Below are positions 1 through 8,362 of a DNA stretch of 61,283 nt, piece after piece. Below the pieces are notes generated by a model, which did no database searches, was not told where the DNA came from, and saw nothing but the letters and a program-made list of their open reading frames with translations. The position numbers were made by a program, and so were the translations under genes. Numbering within the stretch: the first letter of the stretch is position 1; each line of letters opens with the position of its first letter. The stretch covers positions 1 to 61,283 of the forward strand of contig JAOUHG010000020.1 in assembly GCA_029865265.1 (NCBI GenBank), written 5' to 3'. Source of the DNA: Candidatus Krumholzibacteriia bacterium (GTDB taxonomy: Bacteria > Krumholzibacteriota > Krumholzibacteriia > WVZY01 > JAKEHA01).

Positions 1-645
1 CGGCTGTCCAATGAGGTCGAGGCCCTTCTTGAGCGCAGCGCCCAGCATGAGCGGCGAGGCCATCAGGAATGAAAAGCGCGCGGCCTGGTCGCGGCGCAAC
101 CCGAACATCATCCCCACCGCAATGGTGATGCCGGAGCGCGACACGCCGGGAATGAGCGCCAGTGTCTGCGCGGTGCCAATACCCACCGCCTGCCAGAAGG
201 TGAGGTTCTGCATCTCGCCCACGTGGCTGAATCGCTTTTCCACCCACAGGAACAGGAACGCGCCCGCAAGGAGCGTCACCACGATCACGCCCGGGTGACG
301 GAAGTACAACTCGATGCCGGCCTCGAAGAAGTAACCCACCAGGCCGGCCGGCACGCACGCCGCAATCACGTACCACGCCATTCGCGACGCGGGATCGTTG
401 CGATCTCCCTTTGGCGAGAGGCTGGAGAGGAAGCCGCGCGCCAGTGCGCGCAGGTCGCCCCAGAAGTAGACCACGATGGCCATCAGCGTGCCCAGGTGCA
501 CGGCCACGTCGAAGGTGAGGCCGTCGACCACGTCGAAGTCCAGCGCGGCGCGGGCCAGAATGAGGTGCGCCGATGAGGAAATGGGGAGGAATTCGGTGGC
601 GGCCTGGATGAGGCCGAGGATGATGGCCAGCAACACGACCGGCAT
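1..645 (-). CDS. uppP: Undecaprenyl-diphosphatase UppP (C-terminus cut by window edge)
   Basis: Integral membrane phosphatase that converts undecaprenyl diphosphate to the monophosphate, recycling the carrier for peptidoglycan and surface glycans. The 215 visible residues show both family signatures: TEFLPISSSAH at residues 17-27 and PGVSRSG at 166-172, set between hydrophobic segments. Family members are usually about 260-280 residues, so the C-terminal fifth lies outside the window. The ATG at 645 follows the stop of the biotin carrier gene after 3 bases, so it is probably co-transcribed with the carboxylase genes, although the pathways are unrelated. The identity is firm; the operon link is inferred from spacing. 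Confidence 0.95.
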   Translation of the reverse strand, partial: MPVVLLAIILGLIQAATEFLPISSSAHLILARAALDFDVVDGLTFDVAVHLGTLMAIVVYFWGDLRALARGFLSSLSPKGDRNDPASRMAWYVIAACVPAGLVGYFFEAGIELYFRHPGVIVVTLLAGAFLFLWVEKRFSHVGEMQNLTFWQAVGIGTAQTLALIPGVSRSGITIAVGMMFGLRRDQAARFSFLMASPLMLGAALKKGLDLIGQP

Positions 646-648
646 GGA

Positions 649-1131
649 TTACTTCGCCCCGATCTCGACGAGCACCTGGCCGTACGCCACCTGCTCGCCG
701 CTCTTGCAGTGGACCTTCTTGACCGTTCCCGTGGCCGGCGAGAGCAGTTCGTTGTGCATCTTCATGGATTCCAGCACCACCAGCGGGTCGCCCGCCTTCA
801 CCGTGTCGCCTGTCTTCACGTTGACCGCCACAATCGAACCCGGCATGGGCGCTTCCAGGCGCCCCTCGCCGGCCGCACCCACCGGACGGTCGGTGTCGAC
901 CTCGTCGCGCGTGTGCGCGTAGGTGCGCCCGCCGATGGAGATGTCGAGTCCGTTGCGCCCCTGCGACACGTGCGCCACGTGCGACGCCTGGTCGATGAGG
1001 AACGCAATTGTGCCCGCCACCAGGCTCACGTCGCTGACGATATGACGGCGGTCGTCGATAGTCACCACGAATCCGTCCGCGGTGCGCACAATTCCCACGT
1101 CCTTGCGAACACCGTCCAGCGCGATCTTCAT
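649..1131 (-). CDS. Biotin carboxyl carrier protein of an acyl-CoA carboxylase
   Basis: A 160-residue protein whose last 75 residues form a biotinyl domain. It has the attachment motif ESMKM at residues 121-125, with biotin expected on K124, and upstream APMPG as in acyl-CoA carboxylases. The ATG at 1131 overlaps the biotin carboxylase stop as ATGA, which favours it over longer in-frame starts. Next to methylcrotonyl-CoA carboxylase beta and methylglutaconyl-CoA hydratase, it is best read as the carrier part of a methylcrotonyl-CoA carboxylase alpha chain. In most bacteria that chain fuses carrier and biotin carboxylase in one polypeptide of about 660 residues; here they are separate genes. 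Confidence 0.9.
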   Translation of the reverse strand: MKIALDGVRKDVGIVRTADGFVVTIDDRRHIVSDVSLVAGTIAFLIDQASHVAHVSQGRNGLDISIGGRTYAHTRDEVDTDRPVGAAGEGRLEAPMPGSIVAVNVKTGDTVKAGDPLVVLESMKMHNELLSPATGTVKKVHCKSGEQVAYGQVLVEIGAK

Positions 1132-2675
1132 TTCGCGCCCCCGATCTCCCACTTGCCCACGCGCTCCCACGGCGACGGCCCCGCGTCCGGCGCTCCCACG
1201 CCCCCGCGCGGCGCGCGGCCGATGTTGAGCGTCTCGCTGAGCGCGGCGGCCACGAAGGCCTCGTCGGGGATGTCACTGCCCGGGTCCATGAGCACCTCGC
1301 GGCCGTAGTCGTCCATGAACAGCGTGTTCACGTCGCCGGCGATGAACGCCGGGTGCACGAGGATGCGCTTGTGCAGGTCGATGCCGGTCTGCACGCCGTG
1401 CACCACGTACTCGTCGAGCGCGCGCAGCATGCGCAACCGCGCCATCTCGCGGTCCTCGCCGTAGGCGATGAGCTTGGAGAGGATGGGGTCGTAGTACGGT
1501 GTGACTTCCCAGCCCTCGTAAACGCCGGAGTCGTTGCGAATGCCGGGGCCGGAGGGTTCGTACAGGTACGAGATCACGCCGCACGAGGGCATGAAGTTCC
1601 GGGTCTCGTCCTCGGCGTAAATACGGCACTCGATGGCGTGGCCGCGCTGCGCGAGGTCCTTCTGCTTGAACGCGAGTCGTTCGCCGCCCGCAATGCGCAG
1701 CTGCCACTGCACGAGGTCGATGCCGGTGGTGACCTCGGTGATGGGGTGTTCCACCTGGATGCGCGTGTTCATCTCCAGAAAGAAGAAGTTTCCCGCCGCA
1801 TCCAGCATGAACTCGATGGTGCCCGCGTTCACGTAGCCCACCGCCTTCGCCGCCGCCACCGCCGCTTCGCCCATGCGCGCGCGCAGTTCCGGGGTGAGCG
1901 CGGGCGAGGGCGTTTCTTCCAGCACCTTCTGGTGGCGGCGCTGGATGGAACACTCGCGCTCGAACAGGTGCACAATGTTATTGTGCGCGTCGGCCAGCAC
2001 CTGGAACTCGATGTGCCGCGGGTGTTCGATCTTCTGCTCGATGTAGACGGTGTCGTCGCCGAAGGCGGACTTCGCCTCGCCGATGGCGGCGCGCGCCGCG
2101 GCCTCCACCTGCTTGCGGTCGGTCACCAGGCGCAGCCCCTTGCCGCCACCACCCGCCGACGCCTTGATGAAAATGGGACCGGTGATCTTCTTTGCGGCCG
2201 CCGCAATCCACGCGGGGTCGTTGCTGCCGGTGTCCGTGCCGGGCACGATGGGCACGCCGGCCGCCTTCATGATGGCGCGCGACTCGATCTTCGAGCCCAT
2301 GGCGCGGATGGCGGCCGACGGCGGACCGATGAAGGTGAGACCCTCCTTCTCCACGCGCTCGGCGAAGGCGACGCTCTCGGCCAGAAAACCGTAGCCGGGG
2401 TGGATGGCGTCCGCGCCGGTGGCGCGCGCGGCGGCAATCACCGCGTCGGCGTTGAGATAGGATTCCTTCGGCGACGCCTGGCCGATGCACACCGCCTCGC
2501 CCGCCTGCTGCACATGCAGGCTGTGGCGGTCCACGTCGGAGAACACGGCCACGGTGGGGATGCCCAGCTCGCGGCACGCGCGGATGATGCGCACGGCAAT
2601 CTCGCCGCGGTTGGCGATGAGCACCTTCTTGATCGCCCGTTCGGGTGGTGGGGATTTTGTGCGACGGCCGGCCAC
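1128..2675 (-). CDS. Biotin carboxylase subunit, probably of methylcrotonyl-CoA carboxylase
   Basis: A 515-residue ATP-grasp biotin carboxylase that carboxylates carrier-bound biotin using ATP and bicarbonate. The N-terminal fold begins KKVLIANRGEIAVRI, the ATP-binding glycine loop GGGGKG follows, and RECSIQRRHQK and EMNTRIQVEHPITE mark the catalytic core. It stops at the end of the carboxylase fold and has no biotinyl domain, which is supplied by the overlapping downstream gene. The start is a GTG at 2675, 6 bases after the hydratase stop; a later start just before the conserved core cannot be excluded. The leucine-pathway role is inferred from neighbours; acetyl- or propionyl-CoA carboxylase subunits look very similar. 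Confidence 0.9.
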   Translation of the reverse strand: MAGRRTKSPPPERAIKKVLIANRGEIAVRIIRACRELGIPTVAVFSDVDRHSLHVQQAGEAVCIGQASPKESYLNADAVIAAARATGADAIHPGYGFLAESVAFAERVEKEGLTFIGPPSAAIRAMGSKIESRAIMKAAGVPIVPGTDTGSNDPAWIAAAAKKITGPIFIKASAGGGGKGLRLVTDRKQVEAAARAAIGEAKSAFGDDTVYIEQKIEHPRHIEFQVLADAHNNIVHLFERECSIQRRHQKVLEETPSPALTPELRARMGEAAVAAAKAVGYVNAGTIEFMLDAAGNFFFLEMNTRIQVEHPITEVTTGIDLVQWQLRIAGGERLAFKQKDLAQRGHAIECRIYAEDETRNFMPSCGVISYLYEPSGPGIRNDSGVYEGWEVTPYYDPILSKLIAYGEDREMARLRMLRALDEYVVHGVQTGIDLHKRILVHPAFIAGDVNTLFMDDYGREVLMDPGSDIPDEAFVAAALSETLNIGRAPRGGVGAPDAGPSPWERVGKWEIGGAK

Positions 2676-2681
2676 TGTGTA

Positions 2682-3473
2682 TCAGCCCTCGGTATCCCAG
2701 TCCGGCTTGCGCTTTTCAAAGAAGGCCGCAAAGCCCTCGCGGCCCTCGTCGGAGCCGCGCAACGACGCGATGGTGCGCGCGGTGTATTCCTGCACGTCCT
2801 CGATGGACGACCACGCCACGCGGTTGATGAGCTTCTTGGTGGCGGCAATACCTTTGGGGCCCGCGTGCAGGAAGCGCTTCACCCACACGTCGACCTCGGC
2901 GTCGAGCAGCTCGCGCTCCACCACCTCGTTCACCAGGCCGATCTCCCGCGCGCGGTTGGCGTCGAAGGTGCGGCCCGTCAAAAAGTAGTCGTGCGCATAG
3001 CGCTCGCCGATCTTGCGCAGCACGTAGGGCGAGATGGCCGACGGCGCGATGCCCAACAGGATCTCGCGCAACGCGAACTTGGCGTCCGGCACCGACACCG
3101 CCACGTCGCACGCGCTCACCAGGCCCACGCCGCCGCCGATGCACGCGCCGTTGATGCGCGCGATGGTGGGCTTGGGCAGCCGGTACAGCGATTCCAGCAT
3201 GCGCGCAAAGATGAGCGCGTCTTCCACGTTCTCCTCGAAACCGTATCCGGCCACCTTCTTCATCCAGTTCAGGTCCGCGCCGGCCGAAAACACGTTGCCG
3301 TCGCCGGTGAGCACCATGACGCGGATGGAGTCGTCATGCGCGATGGCCTCCAGCGCGCCGGACATCTCTTTGATGAGAACGTCGTCGAAGGCGTTCTTCA
3401 CCTCGGGGCGGCTGAGCACCACGTGGGCCACCGGGCCGTCGCGCTTGATCTGAAAGGTCGTGTAGTGGGTCAT
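2682..3473 (-). CDS. liuC: Enoyl-CoA hydratase family, probable methylglutaconyl-CoA hydratase
   Basis: A 263-residue crotonase-fold enzyme. The oxyanion-hole segment FSAGADLNWMKK and the GACIGGGVGL loop are visible, and the LNWM form is typical of methylglutaconyl-CoA hydratases. That enzyme hydrates 3-methylglutaconyl-CoA to HMG-CoA, the step after methylcrotonyl-CoA carboxylase in leucine degradation. The gene lies between the carboxyltransferase gene (9-base gap) and the biotin carboxylase gene (6-base gap), matching liu/mcc clusters. No HMG-CoA lyase or isovaleryl-CoA dehydrogenase is in the window. The crotonase family is certain; the substrate is inferred from context and the LNWM motif. 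Confidence 0.88.
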   Translation of the reverse strand: MTHYTTFQIKRDGPVAHVVLSRPEVKNAFDDVLIKEMSGALEAIAHDDSIRVMVLTGDGNVFSAGADLNWMKKVAGYGFEENVEDALIFARMLESLYRLPKPTIARINGACIGGGVGLVSACDVAVSVPDAKFALREILLGIAPSAISPYVLRKIGERYAHDYFLTGRTFDANRAREIGLVNEVVERELLDAEVDVWVKRFLHAGPKGIAATKKLINRVAWSSIEDVQEYTARTIASLRGSDEGREGFAAFFEKRKPDWDTEG

Positions 3474-3482
3474 TGCGTGCTC

Positions 3483-5069
3483 CTACATGCGGAAGACGCC
3501 GAAGCGATGCTCCGGAATGGGTGCGTTGAGCGAGAGGCTCAACCCCAGTGCGATGGCGGCGCGCGTGTCGACGGGGTCCAGGATGCCGTCGTCCCACAGG
3601 CGCGCGGTGGAATAGTATGCGTTTCCCTCGCGTTCGTACTTGTCGAGGATGTCTTTCTTGAAGGCGGCTTCTTCGGCGGCACCCGTGCCGATGTCCTTCA
3701 CCGTCCACAGCACCTCCGCGGCCTGCTGCCCGCCCATCACCGAAATCTTGGACGACGGCCACATCCACAACAGCCGCGGCGCGTAGCCACGCCCGCACAT
3801 GGCGTAGTTGCCGGCGCCGTACGAGCCGCCGATGATGACGGTGAATTTGGGCACCTGGGCCGCCGCCACCGCGTGCACCATCTTGGCGCCGTCGCGGGCA
3901 ATGCCGCCGTGCTCGAACTCCTTGCCCACCATGAAGCCGGTGATGTTCTGCAGGAACAGGAGCGGCACCTTGCGCGTGGCGCACATCTGCACGAAGTGCG
4001 CGCCCTTGCGCGCGCTCTCCGCAAACAGAATGCCGTTGTTGGCCACGATGCCCACCGGGTAGCCCATGATGCGCGCGAAGCCGGTGATCAGCGTGGTGCC
4101 GTAGCGCGCCTTGAACTCGTGGAAGCGGCTGCCGTCCACCAGGCGCGCGATCACCTCGCGCGAGTCGAACTGCCTGGAGAGGTCCTTGGGGATGATGCCG
4201 TAGAGTTCCGCCGGGTCGTAGTGCGGCTCCTCGGGTTCGTGCATCTCGAGTGCCGTCTTCTCACCGCGCCCCAGTCCCTCCACGATGTTGCGCAGAATCT
4301 GGATGGCGTGCTCGTCGTTGTCGGCAAAGTGGTCCGACACGCCCGAGATGCGCGTGTGCACATCCGCACCGCCCAGTTCCTCCGCGGTCACGTCGGCACC
4401 CGTGGCCGCCTTCACCAGCGGCGGTCCGCCGATGAAGATGGTGCCCTGCTCGCGCACGATCACGTTCTCGTCGCTCATGGCCGGCACGTATGCGCCACCG
4501 GCGGTGCACGAGCCCATCACCGCGCAGATCTGCGGAATGCCCGCGGCACTCATGACGGCCTGGTTGTAGAAGATGCGGCCAAAGTGGTCCTTGTCCGGGA
4601 ACACGCCGTCCTGCAACGGCAGGAACACGCCGCCCGAGTCCACCAGGTAGATGCACGGCAGACGGTTCTCGATGGCGATCTGCTGCGCGCGCACGTGCTT
4701 CAAGACCGTCATGGGAAAGTAGGTGCCGCCCTTGACGGTGGCATCGTTGGCCACCACCACCACCTCGCGGCCGTGCACCACGCCCGCACCCGTGATCACG
4801 CCCGCGCTGGGCGCCTGGTCGTCGTACATGCCGTTGGCGGCGAGTGCGGAGAACTCCAGGAAAGGCGTGTCGTGGTCGAGCAGCATGGCGATGCGCTCGC
4901 GCGCGGTGAGCTTGCCGCGCGCCTTGTGCTTCTCCACCGATCGCGGGGAGCCGCCGCGCTTGACCGCATCGAGCTTCTCGCGAAAACGCGCCGCCGCTTC
5001 CTTCTGGAACGCGGCGTTCTCCTTGAAGGCGGCGGATGCCGTCTGGACTCTGGATTCGATTCGGTACAA
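3483..5069 (-). CDS. liuB: Methylcrotonyl-CoA carboxylase carboxyltransferase (beta) subunit
   Basis: A protein of about 528 residues with the two crotonase-like halves of acyl-CoA carboxyltransferases. It transfers CO2 from carboxybiotin to 3-methylcrotonyl-Co[17 protein letters not shown] and the [18 protein letters not shown] stretch are characteristic of the methylcrotonyl-CoA rather than the propionyl-CoA enzyme. I place the start at the TTG at 5069 because AGGGG sits 7 bases upstream; another TTG at 5075 is almost touching that site. It is first in the minus-strand operon, with a TATAAT-like hexamer at 5144-5149 but no good -35. Divergent from the oxidoreductase gene at 5186. Confidence 0.92.
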   Translation of the reverse strand: MYRIESRVQTASAAFKENAAFQKEAAARFREKLDAVKRGGSPRSVEKHKARGKLTARERIAMLLDHDTPFLEFSALAANGMYDDQAPSAGVITGAGVVHGREVVVVANDATVKGGTYFPMTVLKHVRAQQIAIENRLPCIYLVDSGGVFLPLQDGVFPDKDHFGRIFYNQAVMSAAGIPQICAVMGSCTAGGAYVPAMSDENVIVREQGTIFIGGPPLVKAATGADVTAEELGGADVHTRISGVSDHFADNDEHAIQILRNIVEGLGRGEKTALEMHEPEEPHYDPAELYGIIPKDLSRQFDSREVIARLVDGSRFHEFKARYGTTLITGFARIMGYPVGIVANNGILFAESARKGAHFVQMCATRKVPLLFLQNITGFMVGKEFEHGGIARDGAKMVHAVAAAQVPKFTVIIGGSYGAGNYAMCGRGYAPRLLWMWPSSKISVMGGQQAAEVLWTVKDIGTGAAEEAAFKKDILDKYEREGNAYYSTARLWDDGILDPVDTRAAIALGLSLSLNAPIPEHRFGVFRM

Positions 5070-5185
5070 GGACAAGCCCCTGTTGCAATTGAGGTTGGTG
5101 CCGGGCTCCGGCGGAATGGCAAGAATAGACGAAAACGGTTCCGATTATAAGCGCAAAGTGGGGGTGCCGGGGGTACACTGTCCCC

Positions 5186-5818
5186 ATGCGCATTCTCATT
5201 GTTGGAGCGAACGGCGGCACCGGCCGCGAACTGGTCAAGCAGGCGCTGGAACGCGGCCACCACGTGACCGCGCTGGCGCGTAGTCCGGCAAAGGTCAAGC
5301 TCACCCACGATCACCTGACGGTTGCAAAGGGCGACGTGATGGACCCCGCGTCGCTCGCCGCCGCGGTGCGCGGCCAGGACGCCGTGGTGTGCGCGCTGGG
5401 CCACAAGCGCTGGCTGGGACCGTCGAAGATCCTCTCGCAGGGAACGCGCAACCTGGTGGACGCCATGAACGCGGCGGGTGTCAAGCGGCTGGTGGTGGAG
5501 ACCGCACTCGGGGTGGGCGACAGCACGGGGCGTCTGGGAGTCTACTACACGCTCTTTACGATTCCGTTCATCCTGCCCTTCTACTGGTACGACAAGGGGC
5601 GCCAGGAACGCGTGGTGCGAGAGAGCGGCCTCGACTGGGTGATCGTGCGCCCGGGACAACTGACCAACGGAAGGAAGCGCGGCGTGTACCAGCACGGCCC
5701 GCGCGTGGGCAACTACCTGTGGAGTGTCAGCATCTCCCGCGCCGACACCGCCGACTTCATGCTGAACCAGCTAAGCGAGACGCCATATCTGCGCACGGCA
5801 GTGGGCGCGTGCTACTAG
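5186..5818 (+). CDS. NAD(P)H-binding Rossmann protein (NmrA/SDR-like)
   Basis: A 210-residue single-domain protein. It opens with the dinucleotide-binding signature ILIVGANGGTGRELV, followed by the strand-end ALARSPAKV and GDVMDP typical of atypical short-chain dehydrogenases. The second half has the SGLDWVIVRPGQLTNG segment common to the NAD(P)H-binding flavin-reductase-like branch. It lacks the classical YxxxK catalytic pair of ordinary SDRs, so it could be a redox sensor or an oxidoreductase of unknown substrate. Transcribed divergently from the leucine-degradation operon and convergent with the next gene 10 bases away. Function beyond cofactor binding is not recognised. Confidence 0.8.
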   Translation: MRILIVGANGGTGRELVKQALERGHHVTALARSPAKVKLTHDHLTVAKGDVMDPASLAAAVRGQDAVVCALGHKRWLGPSKILSQGTRNLVDAMNAAGVKRLVVETALGVGDSTGRLGVYYTLFTIPFILPFYWYDKGRQERVVRESGLDWVIVRPGQLTNGRKRGVYQHGPRVGNYLWSVSISRADTADFMLNQLSETPYLRTAVGACY

Positions 5819-5828
5819 CGCACACCCC

Positions 5829-6731
5829 CTACTTCGGAACCGGGAGTCCCAACTCCTGCAGGTATTTCTCGTCGCCTTCGGCGTGGAGCTTCCAGTACTC
5901 CAATCGCGCCGAACCCGTCAGTTCGCCCGACACGTCGGGCGGCAACGACCACTTGATGATCTTGTGCGGGTAGGCGCTCTCGATGTAGAACGTGCCCGCG
6001 CGGCCGTCGGCAACCTTCACGTCGTAGCGCATCACCTCGAATGAACCCGCGGGAACCTTGACGGTCTCGCTGGCCGCGGCGCGGGCGATGGTGGCCTGGG
6101 TCCACGCCAGCGGCTGGTGCGAGAGGCGCGCGTAGAACACGCCCGGCAGATACGGCACCGCGCGCGTCTCACCCGCCGCCATGAAGTCGTTGCGCAGCCC
6201 GCGCAGCGCGATGAACAGCTCGTCCTCGGTGATGCCACCGGCCGGGCGGCCCAGCGACAGCGGCCCCGATTCCCCCTCAAAGTAGCTCGCGTAGGTGCCG
6301 CGGATGTCCTTCTTGTTGAAGATCATCTCGGAGTACACCTGTCCGCACCACTCCTGGCTCGAAAACGAGATCTTCACCGGCTCCATGGTTTGTGCGCGCA
6401 CGAACACCGACACCATGGTGTTGTAGTCGTAGATGCCGGTCTGGAAGTCGCGCACCAGGTTGAGCTTGAGCGCGGTGAAGGTTTCTGCCGGGTTGGCGCT
6501 GGCGTCGTTCACCTTGACGCGCTTCGATTCGCTGAAGGGCTCGGTGACGAAGATCATCACCGCGGTGGCGTCGGCGCGGTTCTCGCCGTAGCGCGAGATC
6601 ACGAGCTTGTAGCCGTCCAGTTCCGCCTTGCCGTCGTACCAGTGGTGATCGAACTGCGCCCAGCTCTGCGCGGACGCGGGTGTTGTTGCCGTGAGCAGGA
6701 GTGCCGCGGCGACCAGTGTTTTCGTGGTCAT
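5829..6731 (-). CDS. Exported protein of unknown function
   Basis: A 300-residue protein with a clear Sec signal peptide (charged N-terminus, hydrophobic core, TPASAQS cleavage region near residue 21). No motif tells me a function. The mature part is a soluble beta-rich-looking chain containing SFSSQEWCGQVYSEM and ending with a YPHKIIKWSLPP segment of the kind seen in uncharacterised periplasmic DUF3108-like proteins; that resemblance is only an impression. The ATG at 6731 overlaps the stop of the TfoX-like gene as ATGA, so the two are co-translated. The longer frame upstream of this ATG is antisense noise through the TfoX gene. Confidence 0.75.
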   Translation of the reverse strand: MTTKTLVAAALLLTATTPASAQSWAQFDHHWYDGKAELDGYKLVISRYGENRADATAVMIFVTEPFSESKRVKVNDASANPAETFTALKLNLVRDFQTGIYDYNTMVSVFVRAQTMEPVKISFSSQEWCGQVYSEMIFNKKDIRGTYASYFEGESGPLSLGRPAGGITEDELFIALRGLRNDFMAAGETRAVPYLPGVFYARLSHQPLAWTQATIARAAASETVKVPAGSFEVMRYDVKVADGRAGTFYIESAYPHKIIKWSLPPDVSGELTGSARLEYWKLHAEGDEKYLQELGLPVPK

Positions 6732-7108
6732 GTCTTCCTCTTTGGTTTGGTGGTCTTGTTGCGCGGCTTCCCGGGCTTCTTCGTCCCCTTGCGCTTTTGT
6801 ACTGCAACCGCTTCCTCCGCCCATTTCTGCAGCGCGATGTCGTCCTCCAGCACGTCCACGGGAACCGGGTAGTAGGTGCGCAGGAACTTGCCGGGCGCGT
6901 ATTCGAACGGCTTCATGCCGAGCGCCTCGTAGCGCGGGCGCGTCTGTTCGTCGGTGATGAAGTAGAGGATGCCGTCGTCGATGATGGCAAAGAAGTTCTC
7001 GCCGTGGTACAGGCCGATGGCGCCAAACATCCGCCGCGAGGTGAGGCCGCGCAGCCCGGAGAGCTGGTCGGTCACGAACTCGAGGAAATCGTTGTCCTTC
7101 GCCGCCAT
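6728..7108 (-). CDS. TfoX N-terminal domain protein
   Basis: A 126-residue protein matching the TfoX N-terminal domain. Residues 25-60 read SRRMFGAIGLYHGENFFAII, and the DEQTRPRYEALG region follows. The C-terminus is a lysine- and proline-rich basic tail that could bind nucleic acid. Full TfoX/Sxy proteins regulate competence, but stand-alone N-terminal domains like this are common and mostly uncharacterised, so competence should not be assumed. It overlaps the next gene by 4 bases (ATGA). Divergent from the VOC lipoprotein gene at 7216. Confidence 0.82.
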   Translation of the reverse strand: MAAKDNDFLEFVTDQLSGLRGLTSRRMFGAIGLYHGENFFAIIDDGILYFITDEQTRPRYEALGMKPFEYAPGKFLRTYYPVPVDVLEDDIALQKWAEEAVAVQKRKGTKKPGKPRNKTTKPKRKT

Positions 7109-7215
7109 GCGGTGAATCTAGCGCGCGGGGCGCGTTTCGGCAACAGGCTGCGCAAGGCGGGTCCGGCGTGCTATGCTGCCCACCAGCCAATTCCCAACGC
7201 CCCAGGAGGCAACCG

Positions 7216-8097
7216 ATGAAGAGAAACAACCCGGCGCGCCCGCGCGCCGTTGCAGCTCTGGCTCTCTTGCTGACCGCACTCGTCGCCTTCGCGCTGTCGT
7301 GCGGCAGCACCCATCCGCTGCCGCCCATTGCGGCCGGCGAGGGTATGCAGCACATCCCCGGCAAGATCGTGTGGCATGCGCTGCTCACCGACGACGTCGC
7401 CGGCGCCGAGAAGTTCTATGGCAAGTTGTGCGGCTGGACGTTCCAGGCCATGGACGAAAACTCGCCGTACACCACCATCCGCCTTGGCACGCGTGACGTT
7501 GGAACCATCGTGGAGGTGAAGGACACCAAGGGCATGCGCATCACGCAGTGGCTGAGCTTCATGTCCGTTGACGATGTGGATCGCGCCGCGCAGATGTGCA
7601 GGGAAACCGGTTCCGTGCTGCGCGGTCCGCTGGACCTGCCCGGCTTTGGACGCGTTGCGCTGGTGCGGGACGCCGTGGGCGCGCCGCTGGTGCTGGTCCG
7701 CTCCGAGAGCGGCGACCCCGCGGACGGTGTCGAGCCGGTGGTCGGGACCTGGCTCTGGAACGACTACGTGACCACCGACACCGAGGCGGGGGTTCGTTTC
7801 TACAACGAGCTGGCTGGCTACGAAGCCGGCGCGGCCGACGCCGACAGCCCGGGTGGCTACTGGCTGCTGAGCGCCTCGGGACGCGCGCGCGCGGGGATGT
7901 TCGCGGCACCCGATAGCGTGGGACCGCACTGGCTCCCCTACCTGCGCGTCGCCGACACGCAGAGCGCCACGAAACTCTCGGAAGAACTGGGCGCCACCGT
8001 GCTGATGGCCCCCAACGCCGACATTCGCAATGGAAGCAGCGCGATCATTCAAGATCCGAACGGCGCCGTGCTGGTTCTGCAACAGTATCCGTTCTGA
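7216..8097 (+). CDS. VOC (glyoxalase/bleomycin-resistance fold) lipoprotein
   Basis: A 293-residue lipoprotein made of two vicinal-oxygen-chelate halves. Residues 1-30 form a lipoprotein signal ending ALSCGS. The first half begins GKIVWHALLTDDVAGAEKFY and the second WLWNDYVTTDTEAGVRFYNE, both the usual entry strand and helix of VOC modules. Such two-module proteins resemble the 27 kDa antigen/CFP30B group rather than a proven lactoylglutathione lyase, and no substrate can be named. The ATG at 7216 is chosen because AGGAGG lies at 7204-7209 and it gives a clean lipid signal. It is followed on the same strand by two more lipoprotein genes. Confidence 0.82.
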   Translation: MKRNNPARPRAVAALALLLTALVAFALSCGSTHPLPPIAAGEGMQHIPGKIVWHALLTDDVAGAEKFYGKLCGWTFQAMDENSPYTTIRLGTRDVGTIVEVKDTKGMRITQWLSFMSVDDVDRAAQMCRETGSVLRGPLDLPGFGRVALVRDAVGAPLVLVRSESGDPADGVEPVVGTWLWNDYVTTDTEAGVRFYNELAGYEAGAADADSPGGYWLLSASGRARAGMFAAPDSVGPHWLPYLRVADTQSATKLSEELGATVLMAPNADIRNGSSAIIQDPNGAVLVLQQYPF

Positions 8098-8111
8098 AGG
8101 GAGAACATCCG

Positions 8112-8327
8112 ATGCGTATACAACATCTCTTTCTGATTGTTCTCCTGCTTGGATTCCTGGGGCTGTCTGGCTGCACGGGCGACGTTTCGGTGGGAGTCGC
8201 CGTCGGCAGTCCGTACGGATACGGCCCCTACGGGCCCGGATACAGACCTTACGGGCCAGGGTACGGCCCCGGACATTACGGTCCCTACGGCACCGTCCGC
8301 GTGGGAACCGGCCCCATCATCTGGTAA
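8112..8327 (+). CDS. Small Gly/Tyr/Pro-rich lipoprotein
   Basis: A 71-residue predicted lipoprotein. The N-terminal hydrophobic segment ends in the lipobox LSGC at residues 18-21. The mature chain of about 50 residues is dominated by repeated GPYGPGY-like units (SPYGYGPYGPGYRPYGPGYG) and ends in GPIIW. Low-complexity Gly-Tyr-Pro tails of this sort occur on small envelope lipoproteins of unknown role. GGGAGA lies 8 bases before the ATG, and the gene starts 15 bases after the VOC gene, so co-transcription is likely. Confidence 0.7.
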   Translation: MRIQHLFLIVLLLGFLGLSGCTGDVSVGVAVGSPYGYGPYGPGYRPYGPGYGPGHYGPYGTVRVGTGPIIW

Positions 8328-8362
8328 CGAGGGTTTCGAGCCGCAAATAGGGAGGATTATCC

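Noticed and set aside
1353-5150. Very long plus-strand open frame of about 1265 codons opposite the carboxylase genes.
   Set aside because: It is antisense to four strongly recognisable genes, its translation is Arg/His/Val-rich low-information sequence, and it arises from GC-rich third positions of the true genes.
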